From positions 144,012,200 through 144,076,199 of the forward strand of contig CM035439.1 of NCBI GenBank assembly GCA_020310875.1: a DNA stretch of 64,000 nucleotides, in the 5' to 3' direction. Position numbers and translations under genes: made by a program. Positions within the stretch are counted from its first letter, which is position 1. Every line of letters begins with the position of its first letter. Of this stretch, positions 1-10,456 are shown in pieces. The notes under the pieces are model-generated. The model had not been told where the DNA came from, did no database searches, and was given only the letters and a program-made list of their open reading frames with translations. The stretch comes from Ceratopteris richardii (Eukaryota; Streptophyta; Polypodiopsida; Polypodiales; Pteridaceae).

Positions 1-1
1 A

Positions 2-2182
2 GTTCATCATTTGACACCATATGAGGTATGGCATGGAAGGAAACCAAGTGTAACTCATTTGAAAGTATTTGGCTATGTATGTTATGTACATGTACCTAGT
101 GAGGTGAGATCTAAACTTGATGCGAAATCAGAAAAATGTATATTTATTGGTTATGCAGATACTCAAAGAGGATATAGATGCTATAAACCTCATACCAATA
201 AGGTTGTTGTGTCAAGAGATGTAAACTTTGATGAATCACTTTCATGGTATGCAGATAAGAATTGTTTGCAGGTCATGGATGAAAATGAAGAAGGTGTGGT
301 TGAAGGAGATGAATGCATAGTTCAGCCATCAGGAAGTTTAAATGATGAAAGGAGTGGTTTACATGAAGAAAGAGGATCACCTTTCAATGGAAGATTAAGG
401 CAAGAGTCACCTCCAAGTGTTAAAAGTAAAGGTAAACTCAAACTTGTTGAAGTTAATGATGAAGGAGAGGAAATTAATGATGTATGTGAGTATGGAGAAT
501 CATCAAAGGTTCCTAATAAGAAAGGAAGAGCATCTACATTGGAGGTAAGAAGAACTTCAAGAGTAAGTAAGCAACCTCAAAGGTATACTTATAAATCTTT
601 CATGAATACTCATTATGCTTTTATGACAAAAGTTGAGCAGGAAAATGAACCCACATGTTATGATGAGGCCAAAGGAGATGAAAAGTGGGAGAAAGCAATG
701 AGAGAAGAAATGGAAGCACTACAGGATAACAAGACTTGGAATTTAGTTCCAAGTACACCAAAGCAAAAGGTAATTGGTTGCAAGTGGGTTTTTAAGATTA
801 AAAGAAATAGTGATGGTAGTGTGTCTAGATATAAGGCTAGACTTGTAGCAAAAGGATATAATCAAACTCAAGGTGTGGACTATGAGGAAACATTTAGTCC
901 AGTAGCAAATATGGCAACGGTGAGAACTTTGTTGGCTTTAGCTGCAAGTAAAAGGTGGAATATATATCAACTCGATATAAAGAATGCCTTTCTTAATGGT
1001 GAGTTAAATGAAGAAGTGTATATGTCACAACCAGATGGTTATGTGGATGCAAAATGTCCTAATCATGTATGCAGGTTAAAGAAGGCATTGTATGGTCTTA
1101 AGCAGGCACCAAGGGCATGGAATGCAAGGTTGGTAAAGTATCTTATGCTGCAAGGATACACAGCGAGTCATGCTGATCCTTCACTTTATGTAAAACATGT
1201 AGATGGCATGTGTGTCTATGTATGCATTTATGTGGATGACTTGTTGATTACAAGGAATGATGCAAAAGCAATTGATGAGATAAAAGGTAATTTGGGAAAG
1301 GAATTTAAAATTTCAGATCTTGGTTTGCTCAGATACTTTCTTGGGATTGAAATTGTGTATAGCGATGAAGGTATGTGGTTGATACAAAGAAAGTATATAT
1401 GTGATATGCTGAAAAGGTTTGGTATGCAAGAATGTAAATTTGTTTCTACTCCAATGGAATGTAATGTAAAGCTGAGTGCAAAGGAAGGTGATGAGTTGCA
1501 TGATATGAATGTATATAGATCCATGGTAGGATCTTTGATTTATGCAACAAAAACTAGACCTGATATATGTTATGCAGTGGGAGTATTGTCACAGTTTATG
1601 CATGAACCTAGAGTACCTCATATGCATGCAGCGAAAAGAGTGCTTAGGTATTTGAAAGGTACCATGAACGAAGGATTATTTTATAGTCATGATGCTGATC
1701 TAACTCTTAAAGTCTTTAGTGATGTAGATTGGGCTGGAAGCAAAGATGACAGAAGATCCACAAGTGGATATGTGGTAATAGCAGGAAACAAGACATTAAC
1801 ATGGAGTTCAAAGAAACAGCCTACAGTTGCTTTATCTTCTACAAAGGCTGAGTATAGAGGTTTAGCATTGGCTACTACTGAGGTTATGTGGTTTAAAAAG
1901 TTGTTTCATGACTTGAATGTGCAGGTTGATGTACCACTGATATATGGGGATAACTTGAGCAGCATTCATATGACCTCAAATCCTATTTTTCATGCTAGAA
2001 CAAAGCATATAGAGGTTCACTATCATTATGTTCGAGAGAAGGCCATGAACAATGAAGTGCAGGTTTCTTTTGTTGGAACAAAGGATCAAGTTGCAGATAT
2101 CTTCACCAAATCCTTGGATGGACCAAAGCTTCAAAGATTCAACTATATTCTTGGCATGAAGGAAATACCCTTTGAAACTTGA
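2..2182 (+). CDS. Copia A polyprotein, 3' part (integrase C-term, RT, RNase H)
   Basis: An uninterrupted frame of about 727 codons enters at the left edge and stops at 2180-2182; its start lies outside the window. The first ~85 residues are the copia integrase C-terminal region (LKVFGYVCYVHVP, KCIFIGYADTQRGYRCY, VSRDVNFDE). A variable acidic linker follows. Reverse transcriptase begins near residue 220 (WEKAMREEMEAL, GCKWVFKIKR, YKARLVAKGYNQTQGVDYEE) and carries the catalytic YVDD near residue 409. RNase H begins near residue 570 (SDVDWAGSKDDRRSTSGY, ALSSTKAEYRGLA) and the frame closes with the usual copia end ([31 protein letters not shown]). It copies element RNA into DNA inside virus-like particles. 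A polypurine tract and LTR follow directly. This is the best-preserved long frame in the window; no breaks are seen, so the element may be fairly recent. Confidence 0.95.
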   Translation, partial: VHHLTPYEVWHGRKPSVTHLKVFGYVCYVHVPSEVRSKLDAKSEKCIFIGYADTQRGYRCYKPHTNKVVVSRDVNFDESLSWYADKNCLQVMDENEEGVVEGDECIVQPSGSLNDERSGLHEERGSPFNGRLRQESPPSVKSKGKLKLVEVNDEGEEINDVCEYGESSKVPNKKGRASTLEVRRTSRVSKQPQRYTYKSFMNTHYAFMTKVEQENEPTCYDEAKGDEKWEKAMREEMEALQDNKTWNLVPSTPKQKVIGCKWVFKIKRNSDGSVSRYKARLVAKGYNQTQGVDYEETFSPVANMATVRTLLALAASKRWNIYQLDIKNAFLNGELNEEVYMSQPDGYVDAKCPNHVCRLKKALYGLKQAPRAWNARLVKYLMLQGYTASHADPSLYVKHVDGMCVYVCIYVDDLLITRNDAKAIDEIKGNLGKEFKISDLGLLRYFLGIEIVYSDEGMWLIQRKYICDMLKRFGMQECKFVSTPMECNVKLSAKEGDELHDMNVYRSMVGSLIYATKTRPDICYAVGVLSQFMHEPRVPHMHAAKRVLRYLKGTMNEGLFYSHDADLTLKVFSDVDWAGSKDDRRSTSGYVVIAGNKTLTWSSKKQPTVALSSTKAEYRGLALATTEVMWFKKLFHDLNVQVDVPLIYGDNLSSIHMTSNPIFHARTKHIEVHYHYVREKAMNNEVQVSFVGTKDQVADIFTKSLDGPKLQRFNYILGMKEIPFET

Positions 2183-2191
2183 GGGGGAGAA
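2181..2191 (+). other. Copia A polypurine tract
   Basis: The purine run GAGGGGGAGA starts inside the stop codon region of the polyprotein and ends directly at the TGTTGCG start of the LTR. This is where plus-strand DNA synthesis is primed in LTR retrotransposons. Confidence 0.85.
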
Positions 2192-2509
2192 TGTTGCGAA
2201 CATTTGTTTTATGTAGGGTACAAGTTTCAAATTATGTAAATACCTTTGGGAAGTCTTCAAATACTTCAAGAAGGCTCATATTATTCATAAAATGTAGCAA
2301 AAATACCACGTGAGTTCTAGAACATGGTGAGTCAAATTAGTGAGTCACAAGGGAGCTTCAGTGGTGTCCTAGTGAAAGGTCGATGTGGCTAGTTCTCAAA
2401 GTCCATCAATACTTTGCTTATTTGAGCACTTGAGTCATGTAATACCTCCATCCAAGTGTCTACCACGAATTTAGATGTATTAGGAAGGTTTTAGATTAGT
2501 TTACCATGC

Positions 2510-2518
2510 TATAAAAAG
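2510..2518 (+). promoter_or_regulatory. TATA-like box in Copia A LTR
   Basis: TATAAAAAG lies about 320 bp into the LTR, where a Pol II core promoter for the element RNA would be expected. Assignment rests on sequence and position only. Confidence 0.5.
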
Positions 2519-2601
2519 AGGAGAAAAGTCGTGATCTTGTGGGATGTCCAAGAGAGTCATATGTGTATCTCTACACTGCTGTAGTTTTGTATGCAGAGAT
2601 T

Positions 2602-2996
2602 GCAGAGCTTGTATCTCCCTCATTATATATCCAGATTACATATTTGATAGCTCATTGGAAAGCTCTTACTGTCTAATTTATTCCTCTAAATTTTCATAAT
2701 CATTGGATTTGTGAGCTGAGAGCAATACTCTCTACAAGTAGTGTGTGTTCTCTGTTTTTTATCCCTGCTAAAGGTCTCCATTAAACCTCAAACTTGCAGA
2801 GGTCATATCTCCTTGTGTATGTATCCAAATCATGTGTTCTTTGGCTTGTTAGAAAGCTCTTTAAGTCTACTTGTATTCTGAAAAGTTTCAAAGTCATTGG
2901 AGTTGTGAGTTAAGAGCAGTAGTCTCTGCAAGTGATATGTGTCCTCAGGTTCATCTCTGTTTCAAGGTCTCCATTAAAGCTGCATATTGCAGAGTT
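2602..2996 (+). repeat. Diverged ~200-bp tandem duplication inside Copia A LTR
   Basis: Two consecutive segments (about 2602-2801 and 2802-2996) share an ordered set of motifs: a TATCTCC start, 'GAAAGCTCTT', 'TCATTGGA.TTGTGAG', 'GAGCA.TA.TCTCT.CAAGT', 'AGGTCTCCATTAAA' and a GCAGAG end. Similarity is clear by eye but far from identical, so the duplication is old or is a fixed property of the LTR family. Confidence 0.7.
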
Positions 2997-3137
2997 TTGG
3001 AAAATTCCAAGTGAGCAAAGAGAAATTTGCTCTGCAAGAAAATTGGTCTGTGCATACAAGTTTGTGAAAAAGTCAACTAGGTCCTGTTGGGTTTCACCTA
3101 CTTCTAGCTGTACTTTGGAGATCAATAAACTCAAACA

Positions 3138-4219
3138 GACATGGAACAGGCGTTCCCAATCAGGGGGTTGCAAGATTGGAGCCTTCGTCAATAAGCCTTT
3201 TAAAAGATCAAATGCAGTTTGGCATTTTGAAGTCCATTCGTACTGCCGTGGAGTACTAGTCATGAGCCGATTAAGTGGGGTTGCTAAATGAGCTAACCAC
3301 CATAAATGTCTGCCATGCCACCGGATTCGACCCAAGAAACACATAACTTCTTTCAGTGTTGTAGGGACTAGTGCCTGCAACACGGCTGCAACTTTATCTG
3401 GATCAACTTGTATTCCTTGTGCAGAGATAATATGTCCGAGTAGTTTGCCACAAGATACCACAAAAACTAACTTTGTCATATTCAAGCATAGTCGGTATTC
3501 GCGACATTTTTCAAAGCAACACCGTAAATGATACAGGTGCCCCGCAATTTTCCCAAATAAGGAAAAGTCATCCAGATATACTTGCATAAAAGTAGTCAGG
3601 TAGGGTGAAAAGACTTCTTGCATGCATCGTTGAAACGTACTTGGAGCATTCCTTAACCCAAACCACATTACCATACAAGCATAAACACCCCAATTTGTGA
3701 TAAAGGTTGTTTTAGGTATGTCCTGTTCTATCATCCTCACCTGGTTATAACCACTGTAACCATCCAAAAATGAATACATCTCGTGCCCTGCCACCCGGTC
3801 GAGCATGTGTCTAGAAAGGGGAGAGGAAATGGATCCGGTACAGTAGCAGCATTCACTTTCCGGTAATCAACACAGATGCGCAGCTCTTTATTTTTCTTCG
3901 GAACAATCACGATTGGTGATATCCATTCAGCATGCTCGATTGGTACGATGAATCCCACCTTCAGTAACCGATCGAGTTCTTCTTTGACCTGTGCCGCATA
4001 ATTGGGGTTCATTCGATAACTAGACTATTTGATTGGCTTCGCTTCTGGTTTGAGCACTACCCGATGTTGATAGATCCGCGGATCAAGACCTTTCATATCG
4101 CGATAGTCCCAAGCAAAAACATCGAAGAACTCACACAGGAGTCGTATCAAATCCTCTTGAAATGTCTCTGACAATCCTGCCTTAATCTTAACTGGTCGCG
4201 GATTAACCTCATCACCCAA
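3138..4219 (-). pseudogene. Gypsy A reverse transcriptase and start of RNase H
   Basis: Read on the - strand from 4219 downward. The N-terminal approach region (DVFAWDYRDMKGLDPRIYQH, VVLKPEAKPIK) is followed by RT proper (KEELDRLLKVGFIVPI, SPIVIVPKKNKELRICVDYR). Later motifs are FLDGYSGYNQV, FGLRNAPSTFQRCM and the catalytic core VYLDDF. The connection and RNase H start (YEWTSKCQTAFDLLKGLLTK) run into the Copia A junction. Three overlapping pieces in different frames (breaks near 4020 and 3800) show at least two frameshifts or stops. Motif style resembles Tat/Athila-type gypsy elements, but no tree was made. As read it is not functional. Confidence 0.9.
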
Positions 4220-4255
4220 ATTATATGTTACTAACTGATCTTCCGGGACATAAAA

Positions 4256-5106
4256 TTATCGAGGTTTCACCAAATCGTCAACTGACGGTAAAAGTTGACG
4301 TAGGGTGGCTCCATCCATAGCAATACTATCATCTGTGTCTACATCTCCGATCACTAGGACAACCATACACGCTGCCAGAATCCACTTGTCCGCTACTAAT
4401 TGGAGATCGATAGTACCTAAGAAGATCAGATCTTTATTGTTCTTCAGAAACGCCTCTTCCTCATCGTCAGATAAGCCTTCCAACATGTGGACTGGCTCCG
4501 CTACATATGGTCTTGCATGAAGCTCGCAAGGCTGGATGGCATCCAGTTTAACTACATATTTTCGGTGATTATCTTTCAAAGTCAACTCTTGTGCTGACCA
4601 ATCCTGGACAACTTTGGCTTGTTTCAACCATGGCCGACCAAAAAGTAGTCGAGGCTGGATTCTGGTAGTTCTAAGACTACAAAAGTCATTTTGAATGTGG
4701 TACCCTGCAAAGTAATCAGAATATTCCGTACTAGTCCCACCGGATGGACTCAGGATTGATTTGCCATTCGTACAAAAAATTGTACGGGCTCGATTTGGGT
4801 CCACCCCAATTGCTTGCAGAGAGATGCAGTTGCAATATTCACACCCGAGCCGCCATCAATTAGCACTTGAGTAATCTTGTGATTTTTATGCCATACAGTG
4901 ATCAATGGGACTGAATGGTCCACCATAGAATCAGCTTCCGCTTGTATTATGGTCGTCGTCGGAGTACAGGGAGATCCGAGACTAACCTGTTGTTGAAATT
5001 GTTGTCTGACTCCTGGCACCAAGGCAAGCAACTGTCCCAACGGGAGTGTAATTGAAGCCTTGGCTAGAATATCCCATACCACATCTGTTTGGATCGTACT
5101 TCTCAT
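4256..5106 (-). pseudogene. Gypsy A aspartic protease region
   Basis: On the - strand, the piece at 4750-5106 contains the retropepsin active-site motif IDGGSGVNIA (D-G-G/S-G class) after WHKNHKITQVL. The piece at 4256-4804 continues with LLFGRPWLKQAKVVQDW and an acidic stretch (SDDEEEAFL). The two pieces overlap in different frames near 4750-4804, indicating a frameshift. This protease would cut the gag-pol precursor. The same segment is present in Gypsy B at 7665-8300. Confidence 0.85.
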
Positions 5107-5399
5107 CGATTTTCATGATGATTCTACTGTTGCTGGGGCAGTAGTTTGTTCATTCGCTCTTGCCTTAGGCAGGGGAACCTGTGTTATCGGAATTGGATCA
5201 GGAAATACAGTTGGCTCTTTAGCTGTCCATTGACTAACCTTTGTGTACATTCGCTGCTACTCACGGATACCAGGCTCGAACACCTCAGCGGTGGGTTGCA
5301 ACTGCTTACCCGACCTAGTCTGAACAACTACTGCTTGTGATTCAACTGGTGAAATATAGACCATGTTGGTCATTGGATTTTGTCGCTCCTTCTTCCTTT

Positions 5400-6771
5400 T
5401 GTCATACTCTGCGGCATCCTTGCAAAACCTACGAATGTGGCCAATCTCGCCGCAAAAATGGCATCAAGGTGGTGGCAGAGAAGTACCGTCCGCTGATGCA
5501 CCCGCCTGCCATCGATTTGAATTAAAATTGGTATTCTGCTGACTCCGGTAATTCCTATATCCTTGCGACTGGTTGGATCGCATCTGTGGTGGCACATAAT
5601 GGGCTGCTGGCTGACCTGGTTCTTGGATAATAGCGTTTACAGTTGCTCGCCCCTGCACCTTGGCATTATACGCATAATTTGAGTGTCCGGTTGTGTTGCA
5701 GATGGCATAATACATCTGGTTAAGGGCACATGTAGCACTGGTGTGCCCTGGATTTTTGCACTTGGTACAATGCATTTGTTTAGTCTGATCATCTATTACG
5801 TTCTTACTGGCTTTCAACCACTCCAAGTCTTCGGTGAATCCTCCAACTTTATGCTCTAGTTGCAGGGCCATCGCAATAACAGCATCCAGTGTCATAGCAC
5901 CCACACAACGGATGATCATGATTTGTCTTAACTGTGGGGTCAGCCCATTAATGAACCACTGGGTTATAACATCATCCGGTAGATTAGCATGTGCCGGAGG
6001 CAGTTGTCTTAAGTGGGTTCTAAACAATGTTGCATATTCTTGAACAGTCTGGTGCGGCTTCTGCCAATTGTTCTGCAAATAGTCAAAGATTTCGGTAGGA
6101 TTCTTCTTCAACCAGAACCTCTGTAAAAACGCATCCCTCACAGCATCATAGTTAATGAAATGATTAATATCATATTCATTCAACCATCTAGCTTCTTCAT
6201 TAACTAAGATGGCCTGAAATACAATGGCCTTGTACGTCGGGTCGGGTGGATGGTTCAGCACTGCATAGCTTATCTCAAAGGTGTGCACATGTGCATCAGG
6301 ATCGTCCCCCAAAAATCCACCGAACTTTGTGTAAGTCACCCCTGTTGGAACCGGTCGAAGTGGAAGTGGTTATTGTTGTTGTTGTTGTTGCTGTTGTTGA
6401 CCACTCATGGTGCTATTATTAGTACCGTTGTTGTTTCCTGAGTTATGAGGGGGTGTCTCTTGCCCTTCAGAATCTGTATTATCAGATTGCTCACCTTCCG
6501 GCTCGAAAATAGCGCTCAGTCTCTTACGTATCTCCAGATCAAATAGCCTATCCTCAGCTTTGGTATCAAAGGTAGGCAAGTTTGCCTCGAACAACGGTGT
6601 ACGTAATAAAGATCCACCAGTGAGTATCACACTGTCATCGGAAAACTGTAAATTCCCACCAACTGGTACTGAACTTTCATCGAAACTTATCGAACTTTCA
6701 CCGAAACAGGGTATACTTCCACCGGCAACGATCTCTCTGGGTAACACCACTTTATCCCCAGAAAGGTTCAA
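5400..6771 (-). pseudogene. Gypsy A gag with zinc knuckles and variable N-terminus
   Basis: The N-terminal piece (6370-6771) is rich in Gly/Ser/Val with quasi-repeats (such as SGDKVVLP and SDDSVILTGG) and ends in a glutamine run from a CAA/CAG repeat. The main piece (5464-6339) holds the retrotransposon gag domain (FLQRFWLKKNPTEIFDYLQN, TVQEYATLFRTHLRQLPP). One intact CCHC knuckle is CTKCKNPGHTSATC; the second (CAICNTTGHSNYAY) is degenerate here but better kept in Gypsy B. A further CCHC (CHFCGEIGHIRRFC) follows near 5420-5465, just past a stop at the end of the main frame. Gag packages element RNA; zinc knuckles bind nucleic acid. Stops between pieces make it a pseudogene. Confidence 0.85.
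6366..6399 (-). repeat. CAA/CAG trinucleotide run (poly-Gln) in Gypsy A gag
   Basis: About ten consecutive TTG/CTG triplets on the + strand read as glutamine on the coding - strand. The equivalent segment of Gypsy B is less regular. Confidence 0.8.
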
Positions 6772-7140
6772 ATTCTGACCAGATGGTATCGAATCAACTG
6801 CACACTACGTCCCTATACACTCAGAAGTTACTGCACCTTCTTCAGAACGTACCGGAATTACATCAGAATCTACCGGAATCTCATCATGTGTTACCAAACT
6901 GGTACCGGAATCACTACTAACTGGCTCTGATCCTTCGACAACTGGGCTTAAATGGCCTAGCTTCTACCACCTGGGGGTGTCCCTAACAAATTTGGTATTG
7001 TCCAGGGATGCTGGTCTCTCTGATACTTCGGATAAGACTCGCCGGACCGAGTAACCGGCATATATCACCTCTGCACCACTTGCCTTACATGCTTCTCTAC
7101 CTTTACTGATTATTCTTCAATCCATGGCCATCTTCCCACA

Positions 7141-7151
7141 GACGGCGCCAG
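7141..7151 (-). other. Gypsy A primer binding site
   Basis: On the - strand CTGGCGCCGTC directly follows the LTR end (TTAACA). A TGGCGCC core is usual for Ty3/gypsy tRNA primer sites. I cannot name the tRNA with certainty. Gypsy B has the matching site at 10446-10456. Confidence 0.7.
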
Positions 7152-7664
7152 TGTTAAAAGTGGTGACTACCGTCAAGTCCACTTTTAATCTCTTTCGAGT
7201 TCTTGGGGATGGTAGGGGTCTGATAATTCAAAGGCCCTGTATCTTATTTTCCCAGTTAACTTATCAAACAAGCAGTACGTTATTATCTAGTATAGTGTCT
7301 TCTACACAGTATTACTGTTCATATTACGGTTAGGCTTTTCACAGTATGTAACGCAGAGAGTAATAATTATCATCGCACAGACTTATTATCGCCAACGAAC
7401 ATTACTGTGTTAATCAGAAATTAATGTAATTCAACAAGGTAAAATGTCAATACTCAGAACTATGAAAATCTGCACTATGATGTCTCCGCAAAATCGCAAA
7501 TCGCCTAGACAGACAATCTGGTGATCCCATCTCCTCTCTACTGGAGAACCACCGTAATTTCTCTTCATTGATTGATAAAAAGGGTACAACACTTTGCTAC
7601 GACCTTTCGGTACGTGCGGTATAGGAAAATATAAATTACGTGATGCCAATCCGGCGGCCTTACA
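7152..7664 (-). mobile_element. Gypsy A 5' LTR
   Basis: 513 bp, bounded on the + strand by TGTTAAAAG and GCCTTACA, next to the primer site. It aligns along its whole length with the Gypsy B LTR (10457-10973), sharing GGTTCTTGGGGATGGTAGGG-type, CTTTCGGTACGTGCGGTAT-type and CCAATCCGGCGGC blocks. Directly beyond it, Gypsy B coding sequence begins mid-gene, so this LTR marks a nested insertion point. Confidence 0.88.
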
Positions 7665-8300
7665 CTACCTAATGAGATCAGATCCTTATTGGTCTTCAGG
7701 AACGCCTCTTCCTCGTCGTCAGATAATCCATCCAACATGTGGATCGGCTCCGCTACATATGGTCGTGCATGAAGATCGCAGGGTTGCATGGCATCTAATT
7801 TAACTACATATTTTCGGTGGTTGTCTTTGAAAGTTAACTCCTGCGCTGACCAATCCTGTACAACTTTGGCTTGCTTCAACCATGGTCGTCCAAAAAGTAA
7901 ATTGTAGTCGAGGCTGGATTCTGGTAGTTCTAGGACTACAAAAGTCATTTTGAACGTGGTGCCCTGCAAGGTAATCGGGATATTCCATACTAGTCCCACC
8001 GGATGGAACATGGGATTGGTCTTCCATTCGTACAAAAAATTGTACGGGCTCAATTTGGGTCCAACCCAATTGCTTGTAGAGTGCTACCGTTGCTATATTC
8101 ACACCCGACCCACCATCAATTAGAACTTGGGTAATCTTGTGGTTTTTGTGCCAGACGGTGATCAATGGGACTGAATGATCTACCGTAGAATCAATTTCCG
8201 GTTGTATGGTTGTCGTCGACGGAGTACAGGAAGGTCCAGGACTAACCTGCTGCTGAAATTGCTGCCTTACTCCTGGCACTAACGCAAGCAACTGTCCCAA
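7665..8300 (-). pseudogene. Gypsy B protease region, truncated
   Basis: The - strand frame carries IDGGSGVNIATVALYKQLGW (active site) and then, in another frame, LLFGRPWLKQAKVVQDW and DDEEEAFLKTNKDLI. The match to Gypsy A ends at about 7665. A small insertion relative to Gypsy A (near 7895) and a frameshift near 7800-8053 break the frame. Confidence 0.85.
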
Positions 8301-8339
8301 AGGGAGTGTGATGGAAGCCTTAGATAGGATGTCCCATTC

Positions 8340-10247
8340 CTAATCTGTTTGGGTCATACTTCTCACCGATTCTGATGATGATTCTAATGTTGTTGTGGCA
8401 GAATTTTGTTCATTCGATCTTGCCCGTGGCAGAGGGACCTGTGTTATCGGAATTGGATCAGGAAATACAGTCGGCTCCTTAGCTGTCCATTGACTAGCCT
8501 TTTCAAACATTCGCTGCTGCTCACGGATACTAGGCTCGAACACCTCAGTTGTTGGTTGCAACTAGATCTTGTCTGCACTACAGCGGCTTGTGACTCGACT
8601 GGTGAAATATAAACGATGTTGGTCATAGGATTTTGCCACTCTTTCTTCCTTTTGTCATACTCTGTTGCTTCCTTGCAGAATCTACAGATGTGGCCAATCT
8701 CACCGCAAAAAATGACATCGAGGGGGTGGAAGAGAAGTACCTTCTGCTGATGTACCCACATGCCATCGATTTGAATTAAAATTTGTGTTCCACTGACTCC
8801 GATAATTCCTATATCCTTGCGACTGATTGGTTCGCATCTGTGGTGGCACATAACGGGTTGCTGGCTGACTTGGTTCTTGTATGATGGCGTTTACAGCTGC
8901 TCTGCCCTACACCTTGGCATTATATGCACAGTTTTTCGTTGAGTGTCCTTTTGTGTTGCAGATGGCACAATACATCTGATTAAGGGCACATGTAGCACTG
9001 GTGTGCCCTAGATTTTTGCACTTGGTGCAATACATCTGTTTAGCCGGATCATCCGCTACGTTCTTACTGGCTTTCAACCATTCCAAGTCTTCTGTAAATC
9101 CTCCAACTTTATGCTCTAGTTGCAGGGCCATCGCAATAACAACATCCAATGTCATTGTACTCACACAGTGAATGATCATGATTTGTTTAAGCTGCGGATT
9201 CAGTCCGTTAATGAACCATTGGGTTATAACATCGTCCGGTAGATTAGCATGTGCCGGAGGCAGCTGCCTTAAGTGAGTTCGAAACAATGTTGCGTATTCC
9301 TGAACGGTCTGATGCAGTTTCTACCGATTGTTCTGTAAATAGTCGAAGATTTTGGCATGATTTTTCTTCAACCGGAACCTCTGTAAAAAGGCATCCCTTA
9401 CAGTATCATAGTTAACGAAATGATTAATATCATACTCAGTCAACCACCTAGCTGCTTCATTAACTAAGATGGCTTGAAATACGATAGCCTTGTATGCCGG
9501 ATCGGGTGGATGATTCAGCACTGCATAGCTTATCTCAAAGGTGCGCACATGTGTATCAGGGTCGTCACCCGGGAATCCACCAAACTTGGTGTAAGTCACT
9601 CCTGTTGGAACCGGTCGAACTAGTATAATTGGTTGCGGCCACTGCTGTTGTTGCTACTGAAACTACGGTTGCGGCTAAGGGGGTGTCTGCTGTTGAGACT
9701 GTGAACCACTCATAGTGCTAGTGTGAGTAATGTTGTTGCTATCTGTCTGTGGAGGAGGTGTCTCTTGTCCTTCAGAATCTGTATTGTCCGACTGCTCACC
9801 TTCCGGTTCAAAAATGGTGTTGAATCTCTTTCTTATCTCCAAATCAAATAACCTGTCCTCAGCTTTGGTATCGACACTAGGGAGGCTTGCCCCAAACAGT
9901 GTTGAACGTAATAAGGGTCCACCAGGTAGTACTACACTGTCACTGAAAAACTTCAAATTCCCACTAAATGGTACCGAACTCCCATCGGAATTTACTGAAC
10001 TTTCACCGCACCAAGTTATCGTTTCACCGAAAACGGTCTCACTTGGTAACACAGTTTTATCACCGAAAATAGTCAGATTCTGACCAGATAATGTCGAACC
10101 AACTGTGCACTGCGTCTCTGTACACTCAGAAGTCACTGTACCTTCTTCAGAACGTACCGGAATCACACCCGAATCTACCGGAATCTCATCATGTGTCACC
10201 AAACTAGTACCGGAATCATTGCTAACTGGCTCTGATCCTTCTACCAT
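8340..10247 (-). pseudogene. Gypsy B gag
   Basis: Pieces on the - strand in order: the variable N-terminus (9675-10247; GDKTVLPSETV, SDSVVLPGG), the capsid-like domain (9321-9599; FEISYAVLNHPPDP, FLQRFRLKKNHAKIFDYLQ), and the nucleocapsid part (8907-9287; FRTHLRQLPPAHANLPDDV). The nucleocapsid part has two CCHC knuckles (CTKCKNLGHTSATC and CAICNTKGHSTKNC). A linker at 8340-8851 leads to protease. Breaks at about 9300 and 9640 interrupt the frame. Function as in Gypsy A. Confidence 0.85.
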
Positions 10248-10445
10248 TGGGCTTAAATGGCCTATATTTCTACCATCTGGGTGTGTCCCTAATAGATTTG
10301 GAACTGCCCAGGGATGCTAGTCTCTCCTATACTTCGGATAAGACTCGCCGGACCGAGTAACCGGAATATATCACCGCTACACCGTTTGCCTTACGCATTG
10401 CTCTACCTTTACTGATTATTCTCAATCGATTGCCATCTTCCCACA

Positions 10446-10456
10446 GAGGGCGCCGG
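10446..10456 (-). other. Gypsy B primer binding site
   Basis: On the - strand CCGGCGCCCTC follows the LTR end TTAACA, with one or two changes from Gypsy A. Confidence 0.6.

Larger units (their letters stand above)
2192..3137 (+). mobile_element. Copia A 3' LTR
   Basis: The LTR starts with TG immediately after the polypurine tract. The right edge is inferred: gypsy coding sequence on the - strand resumes at about 3138, and the preceding bases end in CA, giving about 946 bp. A TATA-like box (2510-2518) and an AATAAA signal (3124-3129) fit LTR promoter and polyadenylation functions. The 5' LTR is outside the window, so the length cannot be confirmed by comparison. The LTR contains a diverged tandem duplication of about 200 bp. 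Confidence 0.75.
3138..7664 (-). mobile_element. Gypsy A (Ty3/gypsy), 3' part replaced by Copia A
   Basis: A - strand Ty3/gypsy element with its 5' LTR at 7152-7664. The order is LTR, primer site, gag with zinc knuckles, aspartic protease, reverse transcriptase, and start of RNase H. The coding match stops abruptly at about 3138 (after PPDWERLFHVC), exactly where the Copia A LTR ends. Copia A therefore appears inserted here, and the missing 3' half may lie left of the window. Gypsy B (7665-10973) is a close relative, which allows side-by-side comparison of nearly every segment. Confidence 0.9.

Noticed and set aside
11..2182. Host gene
   Set aside because: All domains are copia integrase, RT and RNase H, followed by polypurine tract and LTR.
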